A DNA stretch of 64,000 bases. Source: Cerrena zonata. Taxonomy: Eukaryota > Basidiomycota > Agaricomycetes > Polyporales > Cerrenaceae. A program made the position numbers and the translations under genes. A model generated the notes under the pieces. The model was not told where the DNA came from and did no database searches. It was given only the letters and a program-made list of their open reading frames with translations. The DNA is taken from the NCBI GenBank assembly GCA_038087015.1, contig JASBNA010000002.1:1860001-1924000 (forward strand). Direction: 5' to 3'. Positions 59,889 through 64,000 of this stretch are shown here, piece after piece (the first letter of the stretch is position 1; each line of letters begins with the position of its first letter).

Positions 59889-62123
59889 ATGGGTGTGCTC
59901 TCATTGATTGGATTAGCGGAACTATCCATTCAGAGATACTTTCGGGCATGTCACCTTGCTCCGCTGGAAAAGCTACCTACGGATATTCTCCTTCATGGGA
60001 TTATCAGCTGCCTTGAGGTGACCGACATCTTCCGACTACGCAGAGTGAGTGACCAACCCCATATTGAATTGCATATTTATCAAAACTCGGGGAAAGACTT
60101 CTAGATTCTTCTACAACCTCACCATGGAACCTATGTTTTGGAAGAGGTTTCTGAAGGTTCTTCCTACAAAGTTACAACCTCTGCCTATCGTCGGTCCCCT
60201 CACCGCCAAGAGCCTCAGTAATCTCCAAATCGAGAGTTGCATAATCCGTTCATTGTCTCTCGAGAGACTCTGGATCAAGAGCAACCCTAATGCCTTTGCC
60301 TTATCCGTTCGTGGCTTTGGCCTAACCATGGACATCATCAATATGACGATGGTACCTGGAGGGAGGTATCTTCTCGTCTCCGTCGGAATGGGCCACGAGT
60401 ACTACATATTGATTTGTGGCATGCATAGCGAGAAAGGTGTGCTGACACTTGCTCGTACACCACCAATGGCCTCCAAAGCTTTCATGTCCAGGCAAAATAC
60501 GTGCCGGTCGAGGGAGAAGATGGTCTCCTTATATCCTACAAGCGTCGGATTTACAGACATGAGAGCGATAGAGAAGCATGCAGAGGGTACGTACAGTGGT
60601 CTCACAATCATTGTTAGAGATCTCTTGGTTGACCATGGATTCCAGTGTCAATATATCTTCATTCAATGAGGACCATGAGATGGAGTCTCCCGTATTTCTC
60701 GACTACGAGGTCACTGTAGTCCACACGTCTCTCAGCACCCTCGAGGAGATGATTGAGGTCAATTTGCGAGGGGAAATCTCACAGCACGCACCGTCGGGAG
60801 AAACTCCCTTCCGTCCGATATACCAGATGCGAACTCGGGATGAGATCGGGGCCAGTGACTTAGGCGAAGTGTACGGGTTGCCTTATCTAGTCATGGTAGA
60901 GAAGCCAAATACGCTTCGACTGCAAGTGATTGGCGTCGACCATGAAGAAATAAGAGAGGAGTGTCCGTCCATGCCAGGTTTCCGTCAATATGTGAGTAGT
61001 CGGATAAGACGAACGACAGCGAAACTGATTTGGCGTACATAGAACTACAAAATATTGGCGATCCGGCTCCTGCCTGAGCAGCAAAAACTGCTAGTAGTTC
61101 GGGAGGTGAACCTGGGCTCTCCAGAAGTGTATCACACATTGGCCTCCTTCGAGATTTACGAACTGCCACAAATCCTCACCTCGGGCTGGATCGTCTCGCT
61201 AGGGTCAGAGAGACTGAAGATAGTCAATTGGAAGATCCACGATATCGAGATTAGGGTAGCTTCGACGAAAGGGTTTGAGATAGAGGCCGGTGAGATCAAG
61301 GCAGCCTGGATCACAAACCCTTTGTGCATTGTCCGGAGCCCAAGCACTGTCCACTCAATCAGCGACATCTCCCCAAGTGCGATCCATGTGTACTTGCGAA
61401 CCGACGTGACTCAAGCCAATGCCAATACAAATGTCCGAGAAAGGGTACATAGCATTCGACGATATACTATCCCTCACGAGATGGTCGCAAGGGAGATGCC
61501 CGATGGTAGTGTCAAAGAGTCTTGGGAGTACCGACTTGATGATGAAGGCTCTTGCATGCATACCATGTCTATAGATGATTCGTGGTTTCGCATTCTAACA
61601 GGCTGTCAACGATCCATGGTGATAACCAGCTCAGTTAACACCATATCGGATGCCTCACCCGTTCTAAAGGCGTTTAGAATCATCGATCAACAGTATTTGC
61701 TGCCTCGGAGCCAAAATCTCCGTCCAGGAGGAATTCACGGTTATCTAAACGTGCCATTCAATTTTGGCAACGTTAGATGGAAGGCCATGGCTTGGGATGA
61801 CATAGGTGGTAGAATGTGCGTCGCGAAAGAGGGCGACTCGAACCTCATCGTGATCGATTTCGGGAAAGCCCCTTTGGCAGGTAGGTTTCACACTGTAACG
61901 CCATCTACGAGTACTTACTGACATAAAACGAGCAGGGTGCGACGAGGAGGCGGAGTTGCAGACCGCTCAGATGCTGAAGCAGGTTGAAGAGCATGATACA
62001 CTGCCGACCTCGGAGGGAATAGATGATTCAGAGGGAATGGTGGAGAGGGCGAGGAGAACGTTAAGTTCTTTTGCTACTGGATTGTCGGATGTGGGCTCGC
62101 TAGGCTGGATGCTGGTCAAATGA
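59889..62123 (+). CDS. F-box protein, 681 residues
   Basis: Exons 59889-60044, 60097-60586, 60618-60991, 61043-61880 and 61936-62123, one frame. Residues about 27-65 are the F-box: LEKLPTDILLHGIISCLEVTDIFRLRR, then SRFFYNLTMEPMFWKRFL. It should bind Skp1 and recruit a target to an SCF ubiquitin ligase. The rest looks like the beta-rich C-terminal half of agaricomycete F-box proteins (GGRYLLVSV, IRLLPEQQKLLVVRE, WKIHDIEIR), possibly a degenerate propeller. Exon 3 uses a 3' site in GTTAGAG so that EISWLTMDSS follows KHAE. Target unknown. Confidence 0.85.
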
Positions 62124-62195
62124 AGACAGGACGGAGGAGAACGCATGATGGGCATCAGGAACAGCACTGTCGATTTGTATAATAGTCGATTTTGA

Positions 62196-63071
62196 TTATG
62201 TTGAAGGATGATTGTGAATAATGACTCTGGCCAACCGACAACCTTCAACAGCATTTGCTGTCATTACAATTTCGCCATCGACCAAATGGTCTTTATGTAG
62301 GTCACCTTCTCCGACTTCTGTCCAATATCCTTGTTCCAAAAGCACACGGCGCATGATACCTGGTAGACAACCTGCACTCCGCGCATTGGGCGTCCACCAC
62401 TGATTATTCCGCTTCAGTGCGAGATTGCGTATTGACGTTTCAGAAAGATGGCCGGCGGGTGTGTATAGAATGACGTCGATAGACCTCCCCTCGGGTGTCG
62501 CAAGGGGTTGCAGATTGGCCCGAGCACGCGCACTGTCATAGTGCTCGCGGTGAGTCGTTTTAGTAGAAGTGAAGATAGACGGCTGAGTTGGAATAGTGTC
62601 CAAATGCACCAAGTGCATAGAACCATCTTCTGGCTTCAATGGATCAGTCGTCGGGAATGGGTCGATGGGGAAAGCTGTGGCTAGGAGTTGTCCATCATGA
62701 GAAAGGGTAATTCGCACCTGGAGGAAGCTTCAACAAGCAGCATTTATTATATGCGAGTTTTAACATACTCTGAACGGTTTTCCTGGATATAATTTTATGG
62801 CAGACTCCACGGCAGTATCGCAGACTGCCTCCAAAGCTTCTTCATTGAGAACAGCCAGGCATTTTGTCCAGCCATGTTGCTGTGCAGCTTCGCGAAGCCG
62901 GGCAAGATGATAAGGAAGGAGCATATATGCTGACGGAATATCATCGTTTACGGCTGTGTTCCATCCGAGACCGAGTAACTGTAGGTCATATCTTGTCGAG
63001 GTAGTGAGCTCGTACGACGGAGAGGGGTCGGTGGTCATTGTATGCGAAAATGGAGGCATTGCTGGTGCCAA
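62196..63071 (-). CDS. ABZ2: Aminodeoxychorismate lyase-like class IV aminotransferase-fold enzyme
   Basis: Converts 4-amino-4-deoxychorismate to p-aminobenzoate and pyruvate (folate route), PLP-dependent. Exons 63071-62769 and 62717-62196 give 274 residues. Family signs: YMLLPYHLARLREAAQQHGW near residue 60, DVILYTPAGHLSETSIRNLAL, WTPNARSAGCLPGIMRRVLLE, and GEIVMTANAVEGCRLARVI. These match the BCAT/ADCL pattern E..xSN, TP...C/G..LPGI.R, and the length fits. Start is the ATG facing the divergent PB1 gene. A related D-amino-acid or branched-chain transaminase is possible but less likely, given the LPYHL block. Confidence 0.82.
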
Positions 63072-63186
63072 TGACGGGCGGTTAAAGCCTAGGACGCCGG
63101 CGGGGCTATAAGTACCGCGTCACCACGACTCGCAATCGCCTTTCCAAGCGACCAACCCTCTTCCTCCCCTGGATATCGTTGGCCAG
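63072..63186. promoter_or_regulatory. Compact divergent promoter between ABZ2-like and PB1 genes
   Basis: Only 115 nt separate two outward ATGs. GGCTATAAGTA at 63104-63114 is a likely TATA box for the plus-strand gene, about 75 nt before its ATG. Confidence 0.6.
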
Positions 63187-64000
63187 ATGTTTACCGTCAA
63201 GGCCACATACAAGGGCGAGACCCGCAAGTTTACTTTCCCCTCCCCGACGTTCCCTTCGCATCAGCAGCTGTACGAACAGGTATGTCCTCAGAGATCACTC
63301 ATATACCCCACATCCCCTGATACGAGCCCTCGTAGATCTACAGAGTCTTTCCCATTCATAAGCAATATTATCTATCCAAGCTACTTTTCTCGCCAGATTT
63401 GCGGAATGGCGCGCAGCGTATCCTAATTGGCACGGAAGCCCACACTGCAGAAGAATATGATAAACATGTTGCCCAGTATCAGGGTCGCTCGTTCCCCGAC
63501 CCCATCCTGAAGTTCTCAGTTTTCGACGAGACCTCGCAGAAAGCCACAACGAGTTTCACAACAGAGGACACTCTTGTCGTGAACGATGTTGAGTCCGCAG
63601 CTTCCACCGCGACTAGCGCCACTGCCACCCATGGTCTATTTGTCGCCGCTGATGGCAGGTCCGCCACCGATATGGCTACACGCAGAAGCATGCTTGCACG
63701 TCTGCGTAGCCATTCCACTCGCTTTGCACCTTTCGCTGACGTTGTCATTACGGAGTCTGAACCACCTTTATCGTCGTCTGAACAGGACGCTTCCCAACGT
63801 GCTACTAGACCGCTTCCATCAGTACCGCAGCCTCAATTTGAGTACAGCCAGTCCTCTGGGTCATCAGGGTCGCTTCCTTTAGACCCACCCAAGACTCGCT
63901 TGCCATCGTTCTTGCTGCAGAACCGTGATAGTCATCACGAGTCTGGTACTAGCAGGTTGAGTACGAATGAGAGCACTTTGCCTAAACCCATTGTCATTCC
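63187..64000 (+). CDS. PB1-like domain protein, 5' part, runs off the window
   Basis: Exons 63187-63279 and 63336 to the window end, one frame. The start MFTVKATYKGETRKFTFP has the basic first strand of a PB1 domain, followed by SHQQLYEQIYRVFPI, YYLSKLLFSP, RILIGTEAHTAEEYDKHV and DPILKFSVFDE, completing a ubiquitin-like fold of about 95 residues. The acidic OPCA loop is less clear than in the 23-kb PB1 protein. The following part is Ser/Thr/Pro-rich and disordered (LPSVPQPQFEYSQSSGSS). The downstream domains, which would tell the function, lie outside the window. Confidence 0.72.

Overview
The window is nuclear DNA from a filamentous basidiomycete fungus, most likely a mushroom-forming agaricomycete. 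The genes are dense and broken by many GT-AG introns of about 45-60 nt. The content fits: cytochrome P450s with many small exons, F-box proteins, AIG1-like GTPases, kelch/coiled-coil polarity proteins, a secreted RNase T1, and single-copy housekeeping genes (MED7, mS23, RPN5, SLD2, SF3A2, RRP5, ABZ2). I cannot name the species.

Layout. 0-4 kb: 3' end of a 4-coumarate-CoA-ligase-like gene with a peroxisomal tail, MED7, a U2 snRNA gene (minus) and a BCL7-like gene. 4-7 kb: a 37-residue Cys-containing mini-protein gene and a doubtful membrane-protein gene. 7-13 kb: mitoribosomal mS23, proteasome RPN5, a large F-box protein. 14.6-19.7 kb: two tandem P450 genes with the same 12-exon plan. 20-24.5 kb: a PB1...UBA-like protein with a possible Atg8-binding motif, then a secreted RNase T1. 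26-33 kb: SLD2 and a divergent 1,048-residue disordered protein. 33.6-37.3 kb: a third P450 and SF3A2. 37.6-42.7 kb: RRP5. 43-50.7 kb: a Tea1-like kelch/coiled-coil gene and a shorter kelch gene. 51.5-53.9 kb: a lipase with a long disordered N-terminus. 54.9-59.3 kb: a pseudokinase-like gene and two tandem AIG1-like GTPases. 59.9-64 kb: an F-box protein, aminodeoxychorismate lyase, and a second PB1 gene cut by the window end.

How the genes relate. Most are unlinked housekeeping genes. Several pairs share short divergent promoters: SLD2 with the disordered protein, SF3A2 with RRP5, ABZ2 with the end PB1 gene, U2 with the BCL7-like gene. Tandem duplication has produced the P450 pair, the GTPase pair and probably the kelch pair.

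A caution for every reader: nine otherwise well-conserved genes carry single-base frame breaks, mostly in short homopolymers, with a dense cluster at 45.8-50.5 kb. Essential genes (MED7, RRP5, mS23) are affected, so sequence error is more likely than decay. Gene calls were made by hand-joining exons, and boundaries were checked by reading frame and splice signals, not by transcripts.
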